Below, piece after piece: positions 56,755 to 64,000 of a DNA stretch of 64,000 nucleotides (its first letter is position 1; each line of letters begins with the position of its first letter). The notes beneath the pieces were generated by a model that ran no database searches, was not told where the DNA came from, and saw only the letters and a program-made list of their open reading frames with translations. A program made the position numbers and the translations under genes. The stretch comes from Sulfitobacter sp. OXR-159 (lineage in GTDB: Bacteria > Pseudomonadota > Alphaproteobacteria > Rhodobacterales > Rhodobacteraceae). The stretch is taken from NCBI RefSeq assembly GCF_034377145.1, contig NZ_CP139707.1, positions 753,001 to 817,000 on the forward strand, read 5' to 3'.

Positions 56755-58062
56755 CTATTTAACGATCACCTCATCGCGAACGAACATATTGGCCCATGCG
56801 CGGTCCACCAGATCGGGGTTCATCTGATAGGGAATGCCTTCGAAATCACAGATCGCGATCATCTGGTCGATTAGGAAGTTCGGCTGATAGTTCGCATAGA
56901 CGTTGTCGATGGTTGGGTACTTCACCTTGAGCAGATGGACCAGCGTCGCCTCGTCCAGCGGCATGCCGCGTTTGCGGGCGACCATGGCAAAGATCTTGAG
57001 GAAGTTCTCTTGGTTCGGGCCGTCGATTTTGATCTTGAAGAAGATACGCCGCAGGGCTGCTTGATCAAAAATCTCATTCGGGTGGAAGTTGGTGGAGAAG
57101 ATCACCAGCGTGTCGAAGGGCACCTCGAATTTTTCACCCGACTGCAGGGCGAGGATGTCTTTGCTTTCCTCAAGCGGCACGATCCAGCGGTTGATGATGC
57201 TTTGCGGTGGCTCTTGCTGACGGCCAAGGTCGTCGACGATGAAAATACCGCCCGTGGCCTTGAGTTGCAGCGGGGCCTGATAGGTCCGCGCCGTGGGGTT
57301 GTACACCAGATCGAGCATGTCGAGCGTCAGCTCACCGCCGGTGATGACCGTCGGGCGTTCGCAGCAGACATAGCGGGCGTCATAACGGGTGATACGGCGC
57401 AGGGAGGTCGGGTCTTGGACCTCCGCCTCGGCGGAGGAATGCACGATCGGATCATAGACGGTGATGACTTGGCCCGCGTATTCAATGGCGCGGGGGACAT
57501 AGACCTTATCACCAAGCGCGTCGCGGATCCCGTTGGAAATGCTCGACTTCCCGTTTCCCGGCGGGCCGTACATCAGGATCGACCGCCCGGCAGAGACGGC
57601 AGGGCCAAGGTGGTCCAGCAGGCTGTCGGGCAGCACCAGATGGCCCATGGCTCCGGTGAGCTGATCGCGGGTGATCTGCAGGTTCCGTACGGATTGGCGT
57701 TTGACCTGCTCGCGGTAAACCTCAAGCGGGACGGGCATGGCACCGAAATATTCCGATTGCGCCAGCGCATCCAAGGCGCGCGCCTTGCCAGCATCGGTCA
57801 GTTGATAGCCCATTTCATTGCCGCTGGTGGCGCTGAGCGTGCCTGTCGCCTCTAGCAGGCGCTGGCCGCGGGCTTGATCGACCATTTCTTGCGTGACTTG
57901 GGTCGGCAGGCAGAGCGCTTGGGCCAGATCGCTGACCATTTCGACGTTCTTGCGAAAAATCGTCTTCAGAAGGATGTCGCGCATCATCACGATGGGCAGT
58001 TTCATATCCTCCAACCGCTTGGGGGGCGGCGGGGCAAGCACTGTGCTGGTCGGGGCGTTCAT
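56755..58062 (-). CDS. AAA ATPase of the Flp-pilus-associated type
   Basis: A 435-residue cytoplasmic ATPase. The N-terminal region (about 1-130) has a winged-helix-like segment (DILLKTIFRKNVEMVSDLAQAL). The AAA part has GPPGNGKSSISNGIR (Walker A), GGIFIVDDLGRQ (Walker B) and FSTNFHPNEIFDQAALRRIFFK (sensor and arginine finger). Proteins of this kind are annotated as predicted ATPases with chaperone activity linked to Flp pilus assembly; I recall this from annotation practice. It is 128 nt downstream of cpaA and on the tad strand. AAGGAAG supports the start at 58062. Confidence 0.83.
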   Translation of the reverse strand: MNAPTSTVLAPPPPKRLEDMKLPIVMMRDILLKTIFRKNVEMVSDLAQALCLPTQVTQEMVDQARGQRLLEATGTLSATSGNEMGYQLTDAGKARALDALAQSEYFGAMPVPLEVYREQVKRQSVRNLQITRDQLTGAMGHLVLPDSLLDHLGPAVSAGRSILMYGPPGNGKSSISNGIRDALGDKVYVPRAIEYAGQVITVYDPIVHSSAEAEVQDPTSLRRITRYDARYVCCERPTVITGGELTLDMLDLVYNPTARTYQAPLQLKATGGIFIVDDLGRQQEPPQSIINRWIVPLEESKDILALQSGEKFEVPFDTLVIFSTNFHPNEIFDQAALRRIFFKIKIDGPNQENFLKIFAMVARKRGMPLDEATLVHLLKVKYPTIDNVYANYQPNFLIDQMIAICDFEGIPYQMNPDLVDRAWANMFVRDEVIVK

Positions 58063-58190
58063 CAATGGCTTCCTTGGCAAAGCATGCGGCGGTGCGGCTT
58101 GTCGGTCAGACTGCAGGGTAAATCTTGAATATGGCGTGAATGTGGACGCTTATTCCGCAATAAAAGAAAGTTGCGGCGGGCAGGGCGCGT

Positions 58191-58685
58191 TCAGACTCCG
58201 TAGCGCGCCCCCAGAATGAGATAGAGCCCCAGCGTGGTGCCAAGGGCGAGGCCCATGGGAAATTTCTTGGTTTCCTGCCAGCTTTGCCAATCGGGCGCGA
58301 GGCGGCGCAGGGGGGTGTATTTCACCCCGCGGTGCGTGGCAGCGGCGGCCAGAAGGGTGGCCATGAAAAGCATCATCAAAAGACGCAGATCACCCATGGC
58401 GATAAAGGGCGCGGCAGCCGCGGCGAATTTGGCGTCTCCTGCGCCCATGACGCCAGCGGCGTTCAGCACGATGCCAATGACCAACACGATGACGAGGCTC
58501 AGCAAGCGCCAGAGATAGGTTTCAAAGGGCAGCAGGAACAGACCCAACACCACGAAGATCGCGATGAGCACCAAGACCGCCTGATTGGTAATGCGCATCT
58601 GCTTCATGTCGGTGAAAGCGACATAGAGGCAGATCGGCAGGACGAAGGGCAGAAACCACAGGGCCGCCGTGGCAGAGATCGCCAT
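58191..58685 (-). CDS. cpaA: prepilin peptidase CpaA/TadV
   Basis: A 164-residue membrane protein of the type IV prepilin (A24) peptidase family, with about 5 membrane helices. The aspartates lie in FTDMKQMRITN (first) and GAGDAKFAAAAA (GxGD motif), as required for catalysis. It lacks the N-methylation domain, as expected for TadV/CpaA, and processes Flp pilin. It follows a tadD-like gene by 3 nt and belongs to the tad operon. No pilin gene is in the window. Confidence 0.9.
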   Translation of the reverse strand: MAISATAALWFLPFVLPICLYVAFTDMKQMRITNQAVLVLIAIFVVLGLFLLPFETYLWRLLSLVIVLVIGIVLNAAGVMGAGDAKFAAAAAPFIAMGDLRLLMMLFMATLLAAAATHRGVKYTPLRRLAPDWQSWQETKKFPMGLALGTTLGLYLILGARYGV

Positions 58686-58688
58686 GGC

Positions 58689-59540
58689 TCAGCCGTTTTC
58701 CAACGCGCGCAAAGACCGGACGGCGGCTTCGAAATGCTGCGGGTGCGTATCGATCGCTTCGCGCAGCAGGCCCTTGCCGTTTTCCACATCGCCGCGTTTG
58801 ATCGCCGACAGGGCCATCGTGTGCAAAAGCTGGGCGCGCTCAGATTGCTCCATCGGCATGACGGGCAGGGTGTAATCGCGCTGTGCGGCGCGGGCCATGA
58901 TGAGGTTGTTCTTGGCGGTGAAAAGCGTGTTGTCCTGACGGATCGCCTCGCCAAAAAGCCTCTCGGCTTCGGGGTAATCACCGCGGGTTAGTTTGGAGTA
59001 GCCCCAGTTGTTCATCACGGCGGCAGGGGTCGTGGTCAGGCCAACGGCGATTTCGTAGAAACTGTCGGCGCGGCTCCACTGTTCCTTGCTGTCGGCAACC
59101 ATGGCTTCGAGCCGGTAGCGGGCGAATGTCTCATGGGTGGGGGGGATGCTGTTGAGGACCGTCTCAGCCCGCGCCCAGTTGCCCGAGCGGATCAGCGCAT
59201 CGGCCAATTGCACACTGTCTTCGGGCGTGGCGCCCTTCATCTTGGTGACCTTGTCCCATGCGCCCACAGCTTCGGTGGAGCGTTTGGCCCGCACGAGCGA
59301 TGCGGCAAGCCCGCGCTGGTGGTCGATCCGGTCGGGGCTTTCCTTGACAGACCGCGCAAAGTAACTCACCGCCTCATTGGGGTCGGCCACGGTAAGCATC
59401 ACGTCGGAGAGGTTGGTTTCATCCACCACATTGACGTCCTTGAAGGCCCGCTCAACGGTGGCATTCGCATCTTTTTCACCGCAGCCAGCAAGGGCGGTGA
59501 CGCCTGCCATGCAGACGGCCAGAATGATTGGATGGCGCAT
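58689..59540 (-). CDS. tadD: TadD-like TPR lipoprotein (283 aa)
   Basis: A 283-residue lipoprotein. The lipobox VTALAGC gives lipid Cys20. About six TPR-like repeats follow, e.g. AVSYFARSVKESPDRIDHQR and ADALIRSGNWARAETVLNS, and AVMNNWGYSKLTRGDYPEAERLF is a typical TadD-type repeat. TadD lipoproteins act as pilotins or assembly factors for the outer-membrane secretin of Flp pili. A second tadD-like gene lies just upstream. The gene is 3 nt from cpaA. Confidence 0.86.
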   Translation of the reverse strand: MRHPIILAVCMAGVTALAGCGEKDANATVERAFKDVNVVDETNLSDVMLTVADPNEAVSYFARSVKESPDRIDHQRGLAASLVRAKRSTEAVGAWDKVTKMKGATPEDSVQLADALIRSGNWARAETVLNSIPPTHETFARYRLEAMVADSKEQWSRADSFYEIAVGLTTTPAAVMNNWGYSKLTRGDYPEAERLFGEAIRQDNTLFTAKNNLIMARAAQRDYTLPVMPMEQSERAQLLHTMALSAIKRGDVENGKGLLREAIDTHPQHFEAAVRSLRALENG

Positions 59541-59567
59541 TTTGCGTCCTTTTACTGCTCTGCCGGG

Positions 59568-60167
59568 TCATGGTGTCGGACGGATCAGGTAATCCCCGCT
59601 GCCGCGCCGCACCAATTTGTAATTATCTTCATTGACTTCTGTTATAACAGATTTTTCCGTTTTTGCGAGCGCCAAGCGCAGATTGTCCCGGATTGCGTCA
59701 CTTTCGCCATTATCGAGGGCATAGGCTTTGCGGAAAATCTGCTCGGCCTCGGCGGTCTGGCCGCTTTCCATCAGCACAACGCCAAGGTTGTTCCAGACTT
59801 CCGGTTCGGCGGCGTCCTTCTCAACTGCGCGGCGCAGCAGGGTTTCGGCCTGACCCAAACGCCCCAGCCCAAGGTTGGCACTGCCCAAAGCCGAGAGGAC
59901 TTCCCCCGTTAGCCCGTGATCCAGCGCGGCGTGGTTGAAGGATTTGATGGCCAGCTCATACTGTCCCGCCGCGATAAGCCTGTGGCCCACTTCGATGCCG
60001 TCGACAGCTTCTGCGCGCGGGTTCACGCCGGGGGCATAGAGGCTTTCGGGCTTCTGATCCCCGCGCAACGCGGAAAAGCCGCCTGTTGAACAGGCGGCCA
60101 GAGCAAGGCCAAAGATCGGCCCGATAAAAACAGCGCGGGCGAGGCTGCGCCGAATTTTCTCCGTCAT
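59568..60167 (-). CDS. second TadD-like TPR lipoprotein (199 aa)
   Basis: A 199-residue lipoprotein with lipobox ALAAC (Cys26) and three to four TPRs: HRLIAAGQYELAIKSFNHAA, LGSANLGLGRLGQAETLLRRAV and WNNLGVVLMESGQTAEAEQIFRKA. It starts at 60167 within TAATG, where the tadC stop overlaps the ATG by one base, so translation is coupled. Two tandem TadD-like genes are common in roseobacter tad loci and may have divided roles. Longer in-frame readings overlap tadC. Confidence 0.86.
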   Translation of the reverse strand: MTEKIRRSLARAVFIGPIFGLALAACSTGGFSALRGDQKPESLYAPGVNPRAEAVDGIEVGHRLIAAGQYELAIKSFNHAALDHGLTGEVLSALGSANLGLGRLGQAETLLRRAVEKDAAEPEVWNNLGVVLMESGQTAEAEQIFRKAYALDNGESDAIRDNLRLALAKTEKSVITEVNEDNYKLVRRGSGDYLIRPTP

Positions 60168-61147
60168 TAATTCCCCATCTGACCCAATTTCGAGATGCCA
60201 TGTGCCGAGGGGCCGACCAGAATGATCAACAGCGGCGGTACGGTAAGGCCCATAGTGGCAAGGGTCATCTTGGTTGGCAACTTGTTTGCCGCTTCCTCGG
60301 CCCGCATCACACGTTTGTCGCGCATCTCTTCGGCATAAACGCGCAGGGCGTCTGCGATGGATGTACCAAAGGCCGCCGATTGGATCAGCACGGTCACAAA
60401 GGAGGAGACATCCTGCACGCCGCAACGCTCGCCCATGTCGTGGAGCACCGACACCTTGTCCTTGCCGGCCTTCATCTCATAGGCGACCATCTCGAACTCT
60501 TCAGACAGGGCCCGGTAGGAGGCGCGCAGCTCACGGGCGACGCGGACGATACATTGGTCCAGCGATTGCCCCGCCTCGACGCAGACCAGCATCATATCCA
60601 GCGCGTCGGGAAAGCCACGGGTGATCTCTTCTTTGCGGGAATCGACACGGCGTTTGACCCAGTATTTGGGCAGGTAATACCCAATCGCACCGGGGCCAAT
60701 GGCCCACATCATGGTCTGCTGCGTGGTCATCCCTTCGCCGCCGCCCAAGACATTGGTGTAGATCAGGCCGCCCACCAGCCCAAGCATCCCAAGGGCAAAC
60801 TGCGCGAAGTAGTAGAGCCGCACCGCATCGCGCGACCGGTAGCCCGCCTGACGCAGCATCAATTGTTTGGCGCTGAGTTCGGCCACGTCTTCGGGCTCAA
60901 GAAACTTGGCGAACTTTTGCAACTGCGCGTTCTGGTCGGACTGGCGCAGCTTCTCGCGCGCGCTATCGCCCGTGGGGGCCGTGCTGGTGCGTTTGAGCTT
61001 GGTCAGCGGGTCTTCGGGCTGGCGCAGCATCAGCATTAGCGTGATCGCCACCAAGGTGACGCCCAAAGTGCCGACGATGATGATTAGGCCCATCGGCCCC
61101 AAGGCTTGGTTGATCTGATCGTTAAGCTGATTGAGAAATTCCATCAT
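60167..61147 (-). CDS. tadC: Flp pilus inner-membrane platform protein TadC
   Basis: A 326-residue GspF-type platform protein with membrane helices near residues 15-35 (GLIIIVGTLGVTLVAITLM), 110-135, 140-165 and 290-320. The central cytoplasmic T2SSF domain has DALDMMLVCVEAGQSLDQCI and TSIADALRVYAEEMRDKRVMRAEE. With TadB it forms the platform on which the CpaF ATPase works. tadB is 7 nt upstream. Confidence 0.93.
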   Translation of the reverse strand: MMEFLNQLNDQINQALGPMGLIIIVGTLGVTLVAITLMLMLRQPEDPLTKLKRTSTAPTGDSAREKLRQSDQNAQLQKFAKFLEPEDVAELSAKQLMLRQAGYRSRDAVRLYYFAQFALGMLGLVGGLIYTNVLGGGEGMTTQQTMMWAIGPGAIGYYLPKYWVKRRVDSRKEEITRGFPDALDMMLVCVEAGQSLDQCIVRVARELRASYRALSEEFEMVAYEMKAGKDKVSVLHDMGERCGVQDVSSFVTVLIQSAAFGTSIADALRVYAEEMRDKRVMRAEEAANKLPTKMTLATMGLTVPPLLIILVGPSAHGISKLGQMGN

Positions 61148-61154
61148 CGGCCTC

Positions 61155-62117
61155 TCAGACTTTGATATTTGTAAGGATGCGCATCACAAACAGGTTCAGC
61201 ACAAGGAAGATGCCCACAAGGAAACAGGCAGGAATGAAGTAGGGGTGATCGCGCACTTCGTCGTAGTAATGCGGATCGCCAAGGTTGATCACCACCAGCG
61301 CGGCCAGCGGGAAGCCTGAGAGGAACTTGCCCGACCATTTCGCCTCGGCCGTGATCGCTTTGACACGGCGGAACAGACGGAAGCGGGCGCGGATCACCTT
61401 GGCCAGACCGGCGAGGATCTCGGCCAAGTTGCCGCCCGATTGCTGTTGAATGGTCACCGCCACGGCCAGAAAGCGCAAATCCTGCATGTCGAGCCGTTCG
61501 GCCATATCCTTGAGCGCCTCGCCCAGATCACGGCCATAGGCGGCTTCATCCGCGATCACCCCGAATTCGGAGGCGAGCGGGTCTTGGATTTCCTTCGACA
61601 CGATCGAGATCGCGTTGGAGAACGGGTGGCCCACCCGCAGGCTGCGCACCATCAGTTCCACTGCATCGGGAAGCTGCTCTTCGATCATCGCCATGCGTTT
61701 GCCCGCTTTATGGGACACCCAAAAGAACACCGCGCCGACGCCCATGCCGACGGACATCATGGCGCGCACCGGCACCGATGTATCGGTGCCGATGGTCAGC
61801 CCCAGAAAGGCCAAGACGGCCAAACCGGCCATAATCATCAAAAGTTGCTGCGGCGTGAAGGCAATCGCGGCCTTCTGCGCACGTTCTGACAGCAGAGAAT
61901 AGAGTGGGATCGACTTGGCGTTCATATGCTGCTGCATTTCCTTGCGCAGCTTGTCGAGCACCTCTTCGCGGCGGGCCCCTTTCTCCAGCATCTCCAACCG
62001 GCGGTTCACGCGGCTGTTGAGGCTGATGGATTTGCCGAATGCGACAAGGTACAGCCCTTCGACCAGCACCAGGACGCCGATGAAGATCAGACCATAGATG
62101 ATTGGTTCGGCACTCAT
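61155..62117 (-). CDS. tadB: Flp pilus inner-membrane platform protein TadB
   Basis: A 320-residue T2SSF-family protein, partner of TadC. Membrane helices lie at about 5-27 (IYGLIFIGVLVLVEGLYLV), 90-135 and 265-310. The cytoplasmic part has LPDAVELMVRSLRVGHPFSNAI and LAVAVTIQQQSGGNLAEILAG, the conserved GspF pattern. It lies 11 nt after cpaF and 7 nt before tadC. Confidence 0.93.
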   Translation of the reverse strand: MSAEPIIYGLIFIGVLVLVEGLYLVAFGKSISLNSRVNRRLEMLEKGARREEVLDKLRKEMQQHMNAKSIPLYSLLSERAQKAAIAFTPQQLLMIMAGLAVLAFLGLTIGTDTSVPVRAMMSVGMGVGAVFFWVSHKAGKRMAMIEEQLPDAVELMVRSLRVGHPFSNAISIVSKEIQDPLASEFGVIADEAAYGRDLGEALKDMAERLDMQDLRFLAVAVTIQQQSGGNLAEILAGLAKVIRARFRLFRRVKAITAEAKWSGKFLSGFPLAALVVINLGDPHYYDEVRDHPYFIPACFLVGIFLVLNLFVMRILTNIKV

Positions 62118-62128
62118 TGCATCAATCC

Positions 62129-63607
62129 TTACTGGGCCGCCACGGGTTCATAGATGGAGGCGGGCAGGTCATAGCCCCACATGCGGAACCGCTCGGAGAA
62201 GTGGCTGCGCACGCCGGTGGCAGTGAAATGGCCGATGATCTTGTTCTCGGGCGTCAGGCCCACGCGCTGGAACCGGAAAATCTCCTGCATCGAGATCACC
62301 TCGCCTTCCATGCCTGTGATCTCGGTGATCGAGGTCATCCGGCGCGAGCCATCTTGCAAGCGGCTGGCCTGCACGATCAGGTTCACAGCCGAGGAAATCT
62401 GGCTGCGCATGGCTTTGAGCGGCATTTCGATCCCGGCCATGGCGATCATGTTTTCCAAACGGCTGACGCCATCGCGGGCCGAGTTGGCGTGGATCGTGGT
62501 CATGGAGCCGTCGTGCCCGGTGTTCATCGCCTGTAGCATGTCGATCACCTCCTCGCCGCGCGTCTCGCCAACGATGATCCGGTCTGGACGCATCCGAAGG
62601 GCGTTTTTCAGACAGTCGCGGGGAGAGACTTCGCCCTTGCCTTCGACGTTGGGCGGGCGGCTTTCCATCCGGCCCACATGGGTCTGCTGGAGTTGGAGTT
62701 CGGCGGTGTCTTCGATGGTCAGGATGCGCTCATCATTGGCAATGAACGACGACAGCGCGTTGAGCGTAGTGGTTTTACCCGAACCCGTACCGCCTGAGAC
62801 GATGATGTTCAGGCGTGTCGCCACGGCGGCCTGCAAATAGGCGGCCATCTCTTCCGAGAAGGCCCCGAAATTCACCAGATCGTCGATGCCCAGCTTGTCT
62901 TTCTTGAACTTACGAATGGACACCAAGGAGCCGTCCACCGCGACGGGGGGCACCATGGCGTTGAAGCGCGAGCCGTCTTTCAGGCGCGCGTCGACGTAGG
63001 GGTTGCTTTCATCCACGCGCCGACCCACTGCCGAGACGATCTTGTCGATGATCCGCAGCAGGTGCTTTTCATCCTTGAACGTCACGTCGGTCAACTGCAG
63101 CTTGCCGTCCCGCTCGACGAAAATCTGCTGCGGGCCGTTCACCAGAATATCGTTGACGCTGTCGTCTTTCAGCAGCGTCTCTAGGGGGCCAAGGCCGGTC
63201 ACCTCATCATAGAGTTCGGAGTTCAGCGTCATGCGGTCTTCGCGGTTAAGCACGATGCTCTTTTCCGAGAGAACCTCGACGGCGATATCGTTGATTTCCT
63301 GCCGCAAATCGGCCTCAGAGGCATGCTCTAGCGCGGCGAGGTTGAGGTTGTCCAACAGGGCGCGGTGCAGTTCGAGCTTGATCTCACTCATCCGCTGCTT
63401 GCGCTTGACCTCGCGATCCTCGGGCGAAGCGGCGGCGGGTTTGACCGCCCGGCGCATCGACACCGGTTTGGCCGCCTCGACGGGGGCGGCAGTCGCGGTG
63501 GCCGGGGCCGCGGGGGCAGGCTCGACCTTTTTGACAGGCTTGGCCTCTCGGACCGGAGCAGCGGCTTTCGCGGTCGCGGAGGCTGGCTTTTTGTATTTAG
63601 AGAACAT
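62129..63607 (-). CDS. cpaF: Flp pilus assembly ATPase CpaF/TadA
   Basis: A 492-residue secretion ATPase. The N-terminus is Ala/Pro/Lys-rich and probably disordered (1-65, [18 protein letters not shown]). The three-helix bundle domain precedes the motor: [19 protein letters not shown] (Walker A), [12 protein letters not shown] (Asp box), [23 protein letters not shown] (Walker B) and [15 protein letters not shown] (His box). It powers both extension and retraction of Flp pili. cpaE lies upstream. Confidence 0.96.
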   Translation of the reverse strand: MFSKYKKPASATAKAAAPVREAKPVKKVEPAPAAPATATAAPVEAAKPVSMRRAVKPAAASPEDREVKRKQRMSEIKLELHRALLDNLNLAALEHASEADLRQEINDIAVEVLSEKSIVLNREDRMTLNSELYDEVTGLGPLETLLKDDSVNDILVNGPQQIFVERDGKLQLTDVTFKDEKHLLRIIDKIVSAVGRRVDESNPYVDARLKDGSRFNAMVPPVAVDGSLVSIRKFKKDKLGIDDLVNFGAFSEEMAAYLQAAVATRLNIIVSGGTGSGKTTTLNALSSFIANDERILTIEDTAELQLQQTHVGRMESRPPNVEGKGEVSPRDCLKNALRMRPDRIIVGETRGEEVIDMLQAMNTGHDGSMTTIHANSARDGVSRLENMIAMAGIEMPLKAMRSQISSAVNLIVQASRLQDGSRRMTSITEITGMEGEVISMQEIFRFQRVGLTPENKIIGHFTATGVRSHFSERFRMWGYDLPASIYEPVAAQ

Positions 63608-63630
63608 CGGTACGCTCTTTCGCTAGGGGC

Positions 63631-64000
63631 TTAGGCCGCTTTGGCCTGCTCGCCCTTGAGATCGTGGATGGAGCTTGCCAGCTTGGCGATTTCGCGCCGC
63701 AGGGGGCTTTTCGGGGCGGAGTTGGCCAGCGGCAGCCCATGGTCATTGGCCTGCGTCACCGCTTTGCCGCCATCGGGCAGCTGCACGTCAATTGAGATGC
63801 TGAGCGATTCGGCCATCCGTTTCACCCGGCTTTTGGCGCTGAGATCGGTGAATTTGGGCGCGCGGTTCATCACATAGCGCAGCTTTTCAAAGGGCAGTTC
63901 CTCGGATTGCAGCGCCCGTTTGAAGCGCAGCGCGTTCTGGGCCGAGCGCATGTCGAGTTCCAGCATTGCAAAGTAGACATGCGCGCTGGTCAGCACGGTT
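63631..64000 (-). CDS. cpaE: CpaE/TadZ-like protein (partial, N-terminus beyond window)
   Basis: Only the last 122 or so residues of this leftward gene lie inside the window. The visible part, VLTSAHVYFAMLELDMRSAQNALRF to DLKGEQAKAA, is the C-terminal part of the MinD/ParA-like CpaE ATPase domain: RYVMNRAPKFTDLSAKSRVKRM is the region after the switch motifs, where MinD-type proteins contact partners. CpaE localises the tad machine to the pole. The identity follows from similarity to this tail and the operon order cpaE-cpaF-tadB. Confidence 0.82.
   Translation of the reverse strand, partial: TVLTSAHVYFAMLELDMRSAQNALRFKRALQSEELPFEKLRYVMNRAPKFTDLSAKSRVKRMAESLSISIDVQLPDGGKAVTQANDHGLPLANSAPKSPLRREIAKLASSIHDLKGEQAKAA

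Overview
The window is 64 kb of GC-rich, gene-dense alphaproteobacterial chromosome. Gene content and order point to a marine Rhodobacterales bacterium of the Roseobacter group, possibly Sulfitobacter-like (inference, no search was run). The pointers are a ruvCAB-ybgC-tolQRAB-pal-cpoB-tilS-ftsH block, a fhs-folD pair, a 593-residue DmdC-type acyl-CoA dehydrogenase, a ligase-associated helicase/PdeM pair and the start of a tad (Flp pilus) locus. About 66 protein genes are called, two of them cut by the window edges. I see no tRNA, rRNA, CRISPR array, prophage or insertion sequence. Non-ATG starts are common (TTG for ftsH, the sigma factor and one MerR gene; GTG for the MATE gene, tolA and cpoB).

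Layout. 1-3.2 kb: a leftward acyl-CoA dehydrogenase operon led by a MerR regulator, with an ACGT-N2-ACGT operator candidate upstream. 3.4-7.3 kb: a LuxR solo, a second related MerR gene, two overlapping thioesterases and a MATE exporter. 7.3-12.7 kb: ArsC-like protein, pyrD, DUF952, an exported 5'-nucleotidase, a VOC protein, a cupredoxin-like protein lacking copper ligands, and a LysR gene divergent from gcdH. 14.1-16.3 kb: an orphan fused E1 alpha-beta 2-oxoacid dehydrogenase. 16.4-20.5 kb: a leftward four-gene catabolic cluster (FAD oxidoreductase, HpcH/HpaI aldolase, uronate-dehydrogenase-like enzyme, enolase-superfamily enzyme). 20.7-23.2 kb: an ECF sigma factor, its anti-sigma factor, a fasciclin-domain protein and a Tat-exported MsrB.

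23.3-36.4 kb is mostly housekeeping: hrpB, meaB, a PACE exporter, xerC with its DUF484 partner, a nitrilase-family enzyme, a small transaldolase, priA, an MFS transporter, prmA and a DUF1127 protein. 36.7-48.7 kb holds the recombination and envelope blocks. 48.8-58.1 kb carries a periplasmic unknown, a MOSC protein, fhs, folD, a thioesterase, pdeM, an Lhr-like helicase and an AAA ATPase of a type linked to Flp pili. 58.2-64 kb is the leftward tad locus (cpaE-cpaF-tadB-tadC-two tadD-like lipoproteins-cpaA).

The most interesting parts are the ECF/anti-sigma/fasciclin/MsrB module, the uronate-like cluster of unknown substrate, and an intergenic region at 54.0-54.2 kb with four copies of one 10-mer. 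Most of the rest is well-known core machinery, and I do not claim a wholly new system.
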